This document shows positions 51,857 to 60,836 of a DNA stretch of 64,000 nucleotides, one piece after another. A model generated the notes under the pieces. That model did no database searches, was not told the origin of the DNA, and was given only the letters and a program-made list of their open reading frames with translations. Location: assembly GCF_013409005.1 (NCBI RefSeq), contig NZ_JACBZO010000001.1, positions 2,356,001 through 2,420,000 of the forward strand, given 5' to 3'. The position numbers and the translations under genes were made by a program. Origin of the DNA: Demequina lutea (GTDB lineage: Bacteria > Actinomycetota > Actinomycetes > Actinomycetales > Demequinaceae). How positions within the stretch are numbered: position 1 is the stretch's first letter; every line of letters begins with the position of its first letter.

Positions 51857-52948
51857 CTAGGCCAGGACTCCGGCTTCTCGAAGATTGACGGTGAGGTCCT
51901 GGGGCCGCGAGGCGATCGCCATCGCGTCCTCGTAGGTCACGACGCCGTCGCTCACGAGCAAGAACAAATGCTGGTCGAAGGTCTGCATCTTGTAGTACGC
52001 GCCGTCCGCGATGAGGTCAACGATCGGAGGCTGGGACGACGGATCGACGATCGCCTCGGCGGTACGGCCGTGGTTGATCATGACCTCGCAGACGAGCGCC
52101 CTCCCCGTGCCGGTGCTCCTGCGCACGAGGCGCTGGGAGACGATGCCCCTGAGCGTCTGGGCAAGCGTCGAGCGCACCTGCTGCTGCTCGTGGGGCGTGA
52201 AGAAGTCGACGACGCGATTGATGGTGTCCTGCGCGTCCACCGTGTGGAGCGTAGCGAGCACGAGATGGCCGGTCTCAGCCGCGGACAGCGCCGCGCGCAC
52301 CGTCTCGATGTCGCGCATTTCGCCCACCATGATGACGTCGGGGTCCTGGCGCATGGCGCCACGCAACGCATTTTGGAAGTCCAGCGTGTCCGAACGCACC
52401 TCGCGCTGGCTGATGATCGACTTCTTGTCAGCGTGGAGAACCTCGATCGGGTCCTCGATCGTGATGATGTTGACCTCGCGGTACGTGTTGATCAGGTCGA
52501 CCATGGACGCAAGCGTGGTGGTCTTGCCCGAACCCGTCGGGCCCGTCACCAACACGAGTCCGCGGGGCTCAAGCGCGAGGTCGGAGACAACCGTCGGAAT
52601 TCCGAGTTCCTCCATCGGCTGCGCACCCACGGCTACACGGCGGAATACGAGGCAGTCCGCGCCGCGCGCCACGTACGCGTTGACGCGGAATCGGCCGACG
52701 CCGGACAAGGAGAACGCGAAGTCTGCTTCGTGCGTGTCGCGGAACTGCGCCACGAGGTCTTCGGGAAGCACCTGCGCGACCATGTTTCGCGTGTCATCCG
52801 CACGCAAGGGCGCGACCTGAAGCTTGCGTAGCCTTCCATCGACCCTGATACGCGGGGGCGAGCCCACCTTGCAGTGCAGGTCGGATCCACCCGTCGACGC
52901 GAGGGCGTGCAACAACGGGATCACGGACACGGGGGGTTGTTCACTCAC
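51857..52948 (-). CDS. pilT: PilT-type retraction ATPase, solitary
   Basis: 363-aa secretion-type ATPase. N-terminal PAS-like domain (~1-110), Walker A GPTGSGKTTT near 135, Asp box ITIEDPIEVLHADKKS, Walker B VGEMRDIETVRAALSAAETG, His box LATLHTVDAQDTI, and the PilT signature LRGIVSQRLVRR. Length and the AIRNLIRE-free C-terminus are close to PilT/PilU. No pilin, pilB or pilC genes are in the window, so it either serves a type IV pilus encoded elsewhere or has another motor role. Confidence 0.88.
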   Translation of the reverse strand: MSEQPPVSVIPLLHALASTGGSDLHCKVGSPPRIRVDGRLRKLQVAPLRADDTRNMVAQVLPEDLVAQFRDTHEADFAFSLSGVGRFRVNAYVARGADCLVFRRVAVGAQPMEELGIPTVVSDLALEPRGLVLVTGPTGSGKTTTLASMVDLINTYREVNIITIEDPIEVLHADKKSIISQREVRSDTLDFQNALRGAMRQDPDVIMVGEMRDIETVRAALSAAETGHLVLATLHTVDAQDTINRVVDFFTPHEQQQVRSTLAQTLRGIVSQRLVRRSTGTGRALVCEVMINHGRTAEAIVDPSSQPPIVDLIADGAYYKMQTFDQHLFLLVSDGVVTYEDAMAIASRPQDLTVNLREAGVLA

Positions 52949-53121
52949 GGTCCCTCCTTCGGCATCGGCGCGCGTTTACTTGAGAGCGTAGGGCCTCGAG
53001 AGCCCCTGCGGGGAGCATGAGATTAATCCCTCATTGGGTCCCGCGAGGCCCGAGGCCACAACGCAGGGTCTCAGGTGTGGAATGATGGGGGGTCGCTTGA
53101 CCGAATGACTAGGGAGACACC

Positions 53122-53196
53122 ATGAGCAAGAAGGGCCGTAAGCGCAAGTCGCGCGCGAACTCTGCTGCCAACCACGGCAAGCGTCCCAACGCTTGA
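53122..53196 (+). CDS. 50S ribosomal protein bL37
   Basis: A 24-residue, extremely basic protein beginning MSKKGRKRKSRANSAANHGK and ending RPNA. It matches the actinobacterial bL37 (AURKAIP1/COX24-like) ribosomal protein first seen in mycobacterial ribosome structures: a basic start and the invariant ANHGKRPN end. AGGGAG lies 6 bases before the ATG, and a strong intrinsic terminator follows 26 bases after the stop, so it is a single-gene unit. Confidence 0.9.
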   Translation: MSKKGRKRKSRANSAANHGKRPNA

Positions 53197-53222
53197 TCCG
53201 CATGGGGCCAGCCCTCAACGTC

Positions 53223-53261
53223 CGAAACCCGCGTCCGTAGGGACGCGGGTTTCGTCGTTTT
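53223..53261 (+). terminator. Intrinsic terminator of the bL37 gene
   Basis: Perfect 14-bp stem (53223-53236 with 53241-53254), GTAG loop, followed by TCGTTTT. The clearest rho-independent terminator in the window. Confidence 0.92.
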
Positions 53262-53291
53262 AACAGGTGTTTCGTTCGCGGTTGGGGCGTG

Positions 53292-53546
53292 TCAGCCCTC
53301 GGCCTGCAGTTCGGCTCTCGCCGCCTGAATGGTGCTTAGCACGCGCTCTCGCAACTGGTGAGGCGCCTTATCCGAGTGCGCCTGCGACACGAGCATCCGA
53401 ATCTTCTCGTTGATCTGATGTTCCGCTTCGCACGGAGGACAGTCCTTCAGGTGCTCGCCGATCCGAAGCAATTCGGTATCGGTGAGTTCGCCGTCGATGT
53501 ATTCGAACAACTTGGCGAGTGCTTCTTCGCACTGTCGCTTAGCCAT
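53292..53546 (-). CDS. rsrA: Zinc-binding anti-sigma factor RsrA
   Basis: 84-aa ZAS-domain anti-sigma factor. C6, H32, C36 and C39 (H-x3-C-x2-C in [10 protein letters not shown]) correspond to C11, H37, C41 and C44 of Streptomyces RsrA with a constant offset of 5. Disulfide stress oxidises such Cys residues, releasing Zn and SigR. ATG 53546 has GGGAG at suitable distance; an ATG at 53555 is too close to it. It overlaps the sigR 3' end by 8 bases, the usual co-translation arrangement. Confidence 0.93.
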   Translation of the reverse strand: MAKRQCEEALAKLFEYIDGELTDTELLRIGEHLKDCPPCEAEHQINEKIRMLVSQAHSDKAPHQLRERVLSTIQAARAELQAEG

Positions 53547-54126
53547 GGTCTGCATCTCCCGCACTGCGCTCGTAGATCCCTCGTTCTGCCGCATATTCGC
53601 GCAACTTTTCCCGCAGCATGCGCCTTCCCCTGTGTAGGCGCGACATCACGGTGCCAACCGGCGTGTCCATGATGGTGGCGATCTCCTTGTACGCGAAGCC
53701 CTCAACGTCGCTGAGGTAGACGGCCATCCTGAAGTCCTCCGACAACTCGGACAAGGCGCGGCGCACCTCCGTGTCCCCAAGGGAGTCGAGCGCCTCTTGC
53801 TCGGCCGACGCGAGGCCCGACGACTGGTGTTCGGCTGCCGCCGCAAGCTGCCAGTCCTCGACCGTGTCCGCATCGGTGCGCTTGGGTTCGCGCTGCTTCT
53901 TTCGGTATGTGTTGATGAAGGCGTTGGTTTGGATTCGGTAGAGCCACGCCTTGAGGTTGGTGCCCATCGTGAACTTGTCTTGGGCCTTGAACGCCTTCGC
54001 GTAGGTCTCCTGGACAAGGTCTTCAGCATCGGCGCTATTGCGCGTGAGGCGCAAAGCGGCAGCGTACAACTGGTCCATGTAGGACAGGGCTTCTGTCTCG
54101 AAGTCGAGACCGGTTTCTTCACTCAT
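53539..54126 (-). CDS. sigR: ECF sigma factor SigR (thiol-oxidative stress)
   Basis: 195-aa ECF sigma factor. Region 2 ([35 protein letters not shown]) and region 4 ([39 protein letters not shown]) match SigR/SigH. It directs thioredoxin, mycothiol and proteolysis genes in relatives. ATG 54126 gives the standard protein; an in-frame ATG at 54204 would give a 26-residue-longer form, just after a SigR-type promoter, recalling the longer isoform of Streptomyces. Co-transcribed with rsrA. Confidence 0.94.
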   Translation of the reverse strand: MSEETGLDFETEALSYMDQLYAAALRLTRNSADAEDLVQETYAKAFKAQDKFTMGTNLKAWLYRIQTNAFINTYRKKQREPKRTDADTVEDWQLAAAAEHQSSGLASAEQEALDSLGDTEVRRALSELSEDFRMAVYLSDVEGFAYKEIATIMDTPVGTVMSRLHRGRRMLREKLREYAAERGIYERSAGDADHG

Positions 54127-54213
54127 CGCGAAAGAGCCTACCCGCACGCCCAGCGGGCTCGCTCCTGCACTGCGGAGTGGCGCTTCGAGCTCCAAAACGG
54201 TCATGTTCGAATC

Positions 54214-54240
54214 AACAGTTGGCGACGGATGCACATTCCC
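54214..54240 (-). promoter_or_regulatory. SigR-dependent autoregulatory promoter of sigR
   Basis: On the minus strand GGGAAT (54240-54235), exactly 18 bases, then GTT (54216-54214): the SigR/SigH consensus GGAAT-N18-GTT. The expected transcription start, near 54207, is 2-3 bases before an in-frame ATG at 54204, so a nearly leaderless longer SigR could be made under stress. Confidence 0.85.
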
Positions 54241-54347
54241 TGTGCCGCCCGGCCCCGTCGTCGTTTCCTCGCTACCAGGACCCTTGAATTTCGCCGCCCA
54301 CTGCCCACCACCGTGTACGGCTCGCGCCGCGCGAGTAGGCTTGAGTC

Positions 54348-54845
54348 ATGACTCGCGCCCTTGCTCGTCCGTTGCTCGCCTCGTGGTTCGTCTATGGGGG
54401 CGTGCGTGCCGCGCTAGAGCCACGGAAGGGCGCAGAGGCCGCGGAACCGGTAGTCAAGCCCCTCCTGACCGAGGTCGGCGTTGACGTGCCCGTCGAGGCG
54501 CTTGTGCGGGCCCATGGCATTGCCACCGCCGCCGCGGCCACGGTGCTTGCCTTCTCGAAGAGTCCCCGCGCTGCGGGAGTCGCCCTCACGGGCCTCGCGG
54601 CCGTCACCGTGGCCACCGCAACACCGTTCTGGCGCATGGAGGAGGGGCCCGAGCGAGAAGCCGCCCTCGAACAATTCATGAAGAACCTGTCGCTACTCGG
54701 CGGCGCGATGCTCGCCGCGACGGCCGGCCACAGCGCGGGCCACATCAAGCGCAAGAAGGCTCGCCAGGTGAAGGCCAAGGAAAAGGCCAAGGAAAAGGCC
54801 AAGGAAAAGAAGGCGGTCGCGAAGTCCGGCCGCGGCACCAAGTGA
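54348..54845 (+). CDS. DoxX family membrane protein
   Basis: 165-aa protein with about four hydrophobic segments: ALARPLLASWFVYGGVRAAL at the start, a helix near 55-70 (VRAHGIATAAAATVLAF), then GVALTGLAAVTVATATPFW and NLSLLGGAMLAATAGH. This is the DoxX pattern of small membrane proteins linked to thiol/oxidative stress (in mycobacteria, the SodA-SseA-DoxX complex). The C-terminus is a Lys/Ala/Glu repeat (KAKEKAKEKAKEKK) built from a 12-base DNA repeat. It neighbours sigR, which fits a redox role. Confidence 0.85.
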   Translation: MTRALARPLLASWFVYGGVRAALEPRKGAEAAEPVVKPLLTEVGVDVPVEALVRAHGIATAAAATVLAFSKSPRAAGVALTGLAAVTVATATPFWRMEEGPEREAALEQFMKNLSLLGGAMLAATAGHSAGHIKRKKARQVKAKEKAKEKAKEKKAVAKSGRGTK

Positions 54846-54858
54846 ACCGCAGGGCCGC

Positions 54859-56226
54859 GTGACACCCACGTACAGCGTGGGCCTCGGCCCAGGTCAGTTG
54901 TGGCCCGCCCCAGTCTCTTCGCCCCTCAACGGCACCCGGCAACTCGACGCGACGGTTGACGTCCCCGGTTCCAAGTCGTTGACCAACCGCTACCTGGTCC
55001 TCGCGGCCCTTGCCGACGCCCCCGTCGTCGTGCGCGGCGGGCTCGTTTCCCGGGATTCCGACCTCATGATTGCGGCCCTGCGTTCCCTAGGTGTGGCGAT
55101 CGAAACGGGCGCCGATGCGTCCGGTGGCGGCGTCTGGACGGTCGCTCCCGGCCCGTTGCGGGGCGGCGTCCACGTCGACTGCGGGCTCGCAGGAACGGTC
55201 ATGCGCTTTGTCCCCCCGCTCACCCTCTTGGCAGGAATTGCCGGCGATATGGGGCCAGTGACCTTTGACGGCGACGCCGGAGCCCGCTTGCGTCCCATGG
55301 GACCGCTGTTGGACGCGCTGCGCGCCTTGGGCGCCACAGTGGATGATGACGGACGCGGCACGCTCCCCTTCACCGTCGTCCCTCCCGCATCGGTGCCCAC
55401 CTCGGTCGACGTCGATTCATCGGCATCGTCCCAATTCGTGACGGGGCTCCTGCTCGTGGCACCGCGCCTGCCCGGCGGGCTCACCGTGCGCCACATCGGA
55501 GAGAGCCTCCCGAGCCTGCCGCATATCGACATGACTTGCGAGACGCTTCGCGAGGCGGGTATCCGCGTGGACCAGCCCGACGAGCGCACGTGGATCGTGC
55601 ACCCTGGCACCCTTCACTTTGACTCGATTCGCGTCGAACCCGATCTCAGCAACGCGGGGCCCTTCATGGCCGCGGCGCTGGTGGCGGGAGGAACGGTGCG
55701 AATTCCCGGTTGGCCGCGACAGACGACCCAGCCTGGCGCCCTCTTTCCCGCGCTTCTCGAGCGCATGGGCGGTCGCTGCGAGCTCGTGGGAGACGTCATG
55801 ACCGTCACCGGTGACGGCACGGTGCGCGGAATCACCGCAGACCTCTCGCCCGCCGGCGAGATCACTCCCACCATCGCGGCGCTGTGCGCCCTCGCTGCTG
55901 GGGCGTCGGAACTCACGGGCATCGGGCACCTGCGCGGGCACGAGACGGATCGACTGGCCGCCATTGCGACAGAAGTGGACCGCCTCGGAGGCGTGTGCCT
56001 GGCGGGCGACGATTCGCTGAAGTTCGGCGGCGCGCCGCGCCCGGACGACGCCGATGCGGGCCTGGTCGGAGCCGTCATGGAGACGTATCACGACCACCGA
56101 ATGGCCACTTTTGCGGCAGTGATCGGCCTGCGCGTTGCAGGCGTCGAGGTGCTCAACGTCGGCACCACTTCCAAGACGATGCCCGAGTTTCCCTCGATGT
56201 GGCGCGCGATGCTGGCCGTCGCGTAG
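54859..56226 (+). CDS. aroA: 3-phosphoshikimate 1-carboxyvinyltransferase (EPSP synthase)
   Basis: 455-aa shikimate-pathway enzyme joining shikimate 3-phosphate and phosphoenolpyruvate. Motifs: VPGSKSLTNRYLVLAAL near 35-51 with the catalytic Lys, GGVHVDCGLAGTVMRFV (LAGTVMRF loop), DVDSSASSQFVTGLLL, and YHDHRMATFAAVIGLR near the end. GTG start. The N-terminal ~20 residues precede the first repeat. Adjacent to sigR/DoxX and followed, after an opposite-strand gene, by rsgA, its usual actinobacterial neighbour. Confidence 0.96.
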   Translation: MTPTYSVGLGPGQLWPAPVSSPLNGTRQLDATVDVPGSKSLTNRYLVLAALADAPVVVRGGLVSRDSDLMIAALRSLGVAIETGADASGGGVWTVAPGPLRGGVHVDCGLAGTVMRFVPPLTLLAGIAGDMGPVTFDGDAGARLRPMGPLLDALRALGATVDDDGRGTLPFTVVPPASVPTSVDVDSSASSQFVTGLLLVAPRLPGGLTVRHIGESLPSLPHIDMTCETLREAGIRVDQPDERTWIVHPGTLHFDSIRVEPDLSNAGPFMAAALVAGGTVRIPGWPRQTTQPGALFPALLERMGGRCELVGDVMTVTGDGTVRGITADLSPAGEITPTIAALCALAAGASELTGIGHLRGHETDRLAAIATEVDRLGGVCLAGDDSLKFGGAPRPDDADAGLVGAVMETYHDHRMATFAAVIGLRVAGVEVLNVGTTSKTMPEFPSMWRAMLAVA

Positions 56227-56256
56227 CCGCTTTCGCGTCGCGTCGCGTCGCGCGGC

Positions 56257-56271
56257 CGCCGCTTCGCGGCG
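56257..56271. terminator. Short GC hairpin between aroA and the MocA-type gene
   Basis: CGCCGC and GCGGCG with a TTC loop, in the 67-base convergent gap after aroA; preceded by repeated CGTCG units. No T tract. Weak candidate for a bidirectional terminator. Confidence 0.3.
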
Positions 56272-56293
56272 TCTGGACTTCTCGGCGTCTCGC

Positions 56294-57277
56294 CTAGACC
56301 GCGATCCGCACACCCTCCTCGAACGACCGGATGATGCCCATCGCCAACTCAAGCGCGCGTCGGCCCTCCCTGGCGTGGACGGGCGGCTGCTGACCCGCGC
56401 GGAGGGCCGCCAAGACCGCGTCCATGTGCCGGTCGAAGGTGTATTCGAACGTGCGGGCCTCGTCGTTGAAGTAGCCGGCCTCCCACACTCGCCGCATCTC
56501 GTCCCCGGCCACCGACAGCGTCAGCCGCTTGACGGTGTCCTCGATGATGAGCCGTCCCTCCGTGCCGTTTACCTCGATCACCTGGGTGTCGGGATAGGCA
56601 TATGAGGAGTCGTAGGACCCGACGAGCGAGCCCACCGCCCCCGAAGCGAACCGCAGTGCCACCGCGAGCGTCGTGTAGGTCCCCGGACGCGTCATGTCGG
56701 TCATCTGGGCGGCGACCGAGCTGATGGGGCCGCACAGGTGCTCGAGCATGTCGAGGCCGTGCACCTGCGTCTCGATCAGGTTCGCGTGGGGGCTGGTGCC
56801 GAAGTTCGGCTCGCCGCCGAATCGCCAGGTGGCGAACACGATGTCCCCGAGCTCGCCCGCGTCGATCGCGGCCTTGGCGCGCTGCACGGGTTCGGCGTAG
56901 CGGTGGTTGAGGTTGATGGCGAAGAACACGCCTCGGCGTTCGGCCTCGGCGAGCAGGGCATCGGCCTCTTCAAGGTCGAATACCAGGGGTTTCTCGACCA
57001 GGAGCGGCACGCCGCGCTGCAGGAGGTGGAGCGTCGGCCCGAAATGGACTTCGTTCGGCAGGCAGACGGTGACCAGGTCGGGCCGTGCCTGGTCGAGCAT
57101 CGTGTCGATGTCGGTAAACGGCGTCGTGGCGAACTCGGCGGCACGTGCGGCCGTGCGGCCAGGGTCGCGCCCCACGATGCCGACCAACTCGACGTCGTGG
57201 CGTCGCGACAGGATCCGCGCGTGCTGGGCACCCCAGCCCCCTGTACCGACCACAGCGACCTTCAGTGCTTCGTTCAT
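56294..57277 (-). CDS. Gfo/Idh/MocA family oxidoreductase
   Basis: 327-aa NAD(P)-dependent sugar or inositol dehydrogenase-like protein. N-terminal Rossmann VVGTGGWGAQHA (9-20), the conserved EKP near residue 94 (LLVEKPLVFDLEEAD), and the C-terminal substrate domain with the HGLDMLEHL region where the catalytic His lies. GGAGGG precedes ATG 57277. It sits on the opposite strand between aroA and rsgA, which are usually adjacent, so it is likely an insertion. No sugar operon is next to it; substrate unknown. Confidence 0.88.
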   Translation of the reverse strand: MNEALKVAVVGTGGWGAQHARILSRRHDVELVGIVGRDPGRTAARAAEFATTPFTDIDTMLDQARPDLVTVCLPNEVHFGPTLHLLQRGVPLLVEKPLVFDLEEADALLAEAERRGVFFAINLNHRYAEPVQRAKAAIDAGELGDIVFATWRFGGEPNFGTSPHANLIETQVHGLDMLEHLCGPISSVAAQMTDMTRPGTYTTLAVALRFASGAVGSLVGSYDSSYAYPDTQVIEVNGTEGRLIIEDTVKRLTLSVAGDEMRRVWEAGYFNDEARTFEYTFDRHMDAVLAALRAGQQPPVHAREGRRALELAMGIIRSFEEGVRIAV

Positions 57278-57370
57278 CGTCGAACCCTCCAATGCATTCG
57301 CAGGAACCGTCACCACAGTAGTCGCCGAGGATCGGTAGTCTCGGGGCATGACGAATTCACCGGCGGTCAC

Positions 57371-58390
57371 GTGACGGACTGGAGCGGTTACGACGAGTCC
57401 GACGCCAAGGTGCGCCCCGGGCGCAGTTCGCGGCCCCGATCCAAGATCAGGCCTGCACACGCGGATGCAGTCGACGGCGTCGTGACGATCGTCGACCGTG
57501 GGCGCTACACGGTTCTTACCGCGGCCGGACCCACCGTCATGGCGGTCAAGGCGCGTGAATTGGGCCGACGCGGACTCGTCGTCGGCGACCGCATCGGCCT
57601 CGTGGGCGACGCCTCCGGTACGCCTGACACCTTGGCGCGCATCGTGCGGCGCGATGAGCGTGCGTCTGCGCTCCGGCGCACGGCGGATGACAGCGACCCG
57701 GCCGAGCGGGTGGTCGTCGCCAACGCGGACCAGTTGGCGATCATCGCCTCCCTGGCAGACCCGGAACCCAATCCGCGCATCATCGACCGCTGCCTGGTAG
57801 CCGGATTCGACGCGGGCATGGGCGCGATTCTGGTGCTCACCAAGGCCGACCTCATGTTGGCCGACCACATGCGCGCGCTGTACCAGCCGTTGGGCGTGAC
57901 AGTGATCGAGACCTCCGTGATGCGAGAGGGCGGGCCCGAGGCGGACCCCGGGTTCCAACTGCTGCGCTCTGCCCTGGTGGGCGCGCGGACCGTGTTTGTT
58001 GGCCCGTCCGGCGTGGGCAAGTCGACGCTGGTCAATGCGCTTGCGCCTGGAACCTTGCGGGCCGTTGGCCGCGTCAACGACGTGACGGGGCGGGGCCGTC
58101 ACACGTCGACGTCGTCGCTCATGCTCGAGGTGCCCAGCGGCGGTTGGATCATCGACACCCCTGGTATTCGGTCATTTGGCCTGGCGCATGTCGATGCCGA
58201 GCACATGATGTCGGCGTTCCCCGACGTGGCCGCCTACGAGGTCGAGAACTGCCCCCGTGGGTGTCAGCACCTCAGCGCCGCCGATGGCTGCGAGCTCGAC
58301 GGTTGGGTGGGCGACAACCCCGATCGAGCCGTCAAGATCGACTCGATCAGGCGCCTGCTCGCATCGAAGGCCGCGGGCGAGGGCTACTAG
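57371..58390 (+). CDS. rsgA: Ribosome small-subunit GTPase RsgA
   Basis: 339-aa circularly permuted GTPase that checks 30S subunit maturation. OB-fold ~30-95; G4 VLTKADL, then G1 GPSGVGKSTLVNAL, G3 DTPGIRSFGL, and the Zn-binding C-terminal NCPRGCQHLSAADGC (C-x4-C-x-H-x5-C). The N-terminal DESDAKVRPGRSSRPR is typical of actinobacterial RsgA. GTG 57371 overlaps the TGA of a 9-codon open frame starting at ATG 57348 (GTGA), a possible translational-coupling leader. Confidence 0.95.
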   Translation: MTDWSGYDESDAKVRPGRSSRPRSKIRPAHADAVDGVVTIVDRGRYTVLTAAGPTVMAVKARELGRRGLVVGDRIGLVGDASGTPDTLARIVRRDERASALRRTADDSDPAERVVVANADQLAIIASLADPEPNPRIIDRCLVAGFDAGMGAILVLTKADLMLADHMRALYQPLGVTVIETSVMREGGPEADPGFQLLRSALVGARTVFVGPSGVGKSTLVNALAPGTLRAVGRVNDVTGRGRHTSTSSLMLEVPSGGWIIDTPGIRSFGLAHVDAEHMMSAFPDVAAYEVENCPRGCQHLSAADGCELDGWVGDNPDRAVKIDSIRRLLASKAAGEGY

Positions 58391-58453
58391 CGCTCGCATC
58401 CCCCGCCTCCGCCGCGCTGCCGATGGGCAGACCCGTCAGGAGGTCTACAGTGG

Positions 58454-58542
58454 GTCCCGACGCGGGGTGCCAGTTTCCACATGCGGGAAGCGGCTGAGAA
58501 CACACCCGTCGAACCTGATCTAGCTCGTACTAGCGAAGGGAC
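58454..58542 (+). promoter_or_regulatory. TPP riboswitch (THI element)
   Basis: Closing helix GTCCC (58454-58458) with GGGAC (58538-58542); conserved GGGGTGCC (58464-58471), GGCTGAGA (58492-58499), ACCCG and GAACCTGATC (58511-58520), and GCGAAGGGAC at the end are the standard thiamine-pyrophosphate aptamer landmarks. The 3' side of the closing helix contains the AGGGA that is the likely ribosome-binding site of thiM, 10 bases upstream, so TPP binding would directly hide it and block translation. Confidence 0.95.
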
Positions 58543-58551
58543 GTCACTCTC

Positions 58552-59364
58552 GTGGCTCCAGAACTCTCCCAGCCCACCGCCCATACCATCGGCGATTCCC
58601 TCGGCCTATTGCGGGAGCGGCCGCCGCTCGTGCAGTGCCTGACGAACATCGTCGTCGCGCAATGGACCGCCAACACGTTGTTGGCCATCGGTGCCGCGCC
58701 TGCGATGGTGGACAACCCTCGCGAAGCCGCAGAATTCGCCGTGATCGCCGGAGCCGTGCTCGTCAACGTCGGCACCCCTTACGAAGAGACCGCCGCCGCG
58801 ATGTCCGCCGCGGTGGCCTCCGCATCCGCATCCGGAACGCCCTGGGTGCTCGACCCCGTCGCGGCCGGCGCCTTGGCCTGGCGAACGGGCCTCGCCCTCG
58901 CCCTTATTGAGGCGGCCACTCCGCGTATCATCCGCGGGAATGCCTCGGAGATTCTCGCCCTGGCCGGTGGAGCCGGGGGCAAGGGCGTCGACTCTGTCGA
59001 CACCCCCGAGGCGGCGCTCGAGGCGGCGAAGGCCCTCGCGCTCCACTACGGCACCACCGTCGCCGTCAGCGGCCCAGTAGATCACCTGACCGACGGCGTG
59101 CGGGTGGTGCGCATCGCGAACGGAAACTCCCTCATGACTCAGGTCACCGGCGTCGGCTGCGCCCTCGGTGCCCTCATGGCGGCCTTTGCTGCCGTGGTGG
59201 ACGATGGCCTGCTCGCCGCCTCTGCCGCGACAGCTGCACTCACCGTGGCGGCGGACGAGGCGGCACGCGTCAGCCGCGGGCCCGGCAGTTTTGCGGTGGC
59301 GTTGCTCGATGAGCTTGCCGCACTGTCTCCACAGGCGCTCGCGAGCGCCGTGCGGCTGAGTTGA
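58552..59364 (+). CDS. thiM: Hydroxyethylthiazole kinase
   Basis: 270-aa ribokinase-like kinase that salvages 4-methyl-5-hydroxyethylthiazole for thiamine synthesis. [53 protein letters not shown] and the catalytic [15 protein letters not shown] (G-x-G-C with the catalytic Cys) are all in place. GTG start behind the TPP riboswitch. First gene of thiM-thiE-thiD, a salvage operon. Confidence 0.96.
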   Translation: MAPELSQPTAHTIGDSLGLLRERPPLVQCLTNIVVAQWTANTLLAIGAAPAMVDNPREAAEFAVIAGAVLVNVGTPYEETAAAMSAAVASASASGTPWVLDPVAAGALAWRTGLALALIEAATPRIIRGNASEILALAGGAGGKGVDSVDTPEAALEAAKALALHYGTTVAVSGPVDHLTDGVRVVRIANGNSLMTQVTGVGCALGALMAAFAAVVDDGLLAASAATAALTVAADEAARVSRGPGSFAVALLDELAALSPQALASAVRLS

Positions 59365-59366
59365 CC

Positions 59367-60014
59367 ATGGCCAGGGCGCCGATCGATCTCTCGGTATACC
59401 TCGTCACGGATACCGTCCTGTGTGGCGAGTTCGGCGCTGCAGCGACCGCTCGGGCCGCCGCCGCTGCCGGTGCCACCGCGGTGCAACTGCGAGACCCACA
59501 CGCGAGCGACGACGAGATGGTGGCGCTCGGACGTGCCGTGATCGCGGCGCTCGAGGGTTCTGGCGTTCCCGTTCTGGTCAACGACCGGGTGCATCTCGTG
59601 CACGCGATCGGCGCCCAGGGGGCGCATATCGGCCAGTCCGATCTGGGCGTCGACGAGGCGCGGGCGATCCTCGGCGAGGACTCCTACCTGGGTTTGTCCG
59701 TTCAGACTGTCGACCATGTCCACGCGGCGAGGCACCACGGCGAGTCCATCGATTATCTAGGAATTGGACCCATCTGGTCCCAGGGCACCAAGCCAGACGC
59801 GGCCGCGCCAAGCGGCATCGACACGCTGGAACGGGTGCTCTCGGTGAGCCCCTGGCCGTGCGTCGCGATAGGCGGCATCGATGCCCGTCGCACCGCCACG
59901 GTCCGGGCAACGGGCGCGGCGGGCGTCGCCGTCGTGAGCGCGATTTGCGGTCAGCCCGACGTGGCCGCCGCCACCGGATCCATCAGGGCGGCGTGGGACG
60001 GCGTTCGCGTATGA
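59367..60014 (+). CDS. thiE: Thiamine-phosphate synthase
   Basis: 215-aa TIM-barrel enzyme coupling HMP-pyrophosphate and thiazole phosphate. YLVTD at the start, [60 protein letters not shown] and the phosphate loop AIGGIDA are conserved. ATG 59367, 2 bases after thiM, was chosen over a TTG at 59361. The stop overlaps thiD by ATGA. Confidence 0.96.
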   Translation: MARAPIDLSVYLVTDTVLCGEFGAAATARAAAAAGATAVQLRDPHASDDEMVALGRAVIAALEGSGVPVLVNDRVHLVHAIGAQGAHIGQSDLGVDEARAILGEDSYLGLSVQTVDHVHAARHHGESIDYLGIGPIWSQGTKPDAAAPSGIDTLERVLSVSPWPCVAIGGIDARRTATVRATGAAGVAVVSAICGQPDVAAATGSIRAAWDGVRV

Positions 60015-60820
60015 CCATCCCCGTCGCCCTCACCATCGCCGGTAGCGACCCCTCCGGCGGTGCCGGCATCCAGGCGGACCTCAAGACCTTTAGCGCACTT
60101 GGCGCGTACGGCATGGCAGTCATCACGGCACTCACCGCCCAGAACACTCGCGGGGTCACCGGCGTGCATGCCGTGCCCGCGGAGTTCGTGACACAACAGC
60201 TAGAAACCCTTGTGGCCGATGCGAGGCTCGATGCGATCAAGATTGGGATGCTCACCAACGCCGACGTCGTCAACGCCGTGGCCCTCTTCTTGACATCGCA
60301 CCCGAACCCGGTCGTCGTCCTGGACCCTGTCATGGTCGCCACGAGCGGCGACCTACTGCTAGCCGACACCGCGGTAGATGCGATGCGCGCCCTGGTGCCA
60401 AGAGCGTCGATCATTACGCCCAATCTGGCCGAGGCCGCGGCGCTCCTCGAGCGCGCCGTCGCCACGAGCAGGGATCAGATGCACGAGCAGGCACGCTCTC
60501 TCGCGTCGCTCGGAGCCCAACGGGTGTTGCTCAAGGGCGGCCACTTGGACGGTTCCCATGACATGGTCGACGTCTTTGTCGGGCCCGAGGGCGAACACGA
60601 ATTGGTGGGGCCGCGCATCGACACCGCGAACACCCACGGCACCGGCTGCACCCTGTCCTCCGCTCTGGCCGCTTTGCGCCCGCAACGCGAGGACTGGCTC
60701 ACCGCGGCGCGCGACGCGAAGGCCTGGCTCACGGGAGCCCTGGCACACGCCGATGCCCTTGACGTCGGCCACGGGCACGGCCCGGTGCATCATTTCTACG
60801 AACTCTGGCCGCGCCCTTAA
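60011..60820 (+). CDS. thiD: Hydroxymethylpyrimidine (phospho)kinase
   Basis: 269-aa ribokinase-family enzyme phosphorylating HMP and HMP phosphate. N-terminal [58 protein letters not shown] and catalytic [17 protein letters not shown] are standard. The start is in the ATGA overlap with thiE. It ends 16 bases from the convergent transporter gene, which supplies its probable substrate. Confidence 0.96.
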   Translation: MTIPVALTIAGSDPSGGAGIQADLKTFSALGAYGMAVITALTAQNTRGVTGVHAVPAEFVTQQLETLVADARLDAIKIGMLTNADVVNAVALFLTSHPNPVVVLDPVMVATSGDLLLADTAVDAMRALVPRASIITPNLAEAAALLERAVATSRDQMHEQARSLASLGAQRVLLKGGHLDGSHDMVDVFVGPEGEHELVGPRIDTANTHGTGCTLSSALAALRPQREDWLTAARDAKAWLTGALAHADALDVGHGHGPVHHFYELWPRP

Positions 60821-60836
60821 GGCTGCACGTCCGCGC

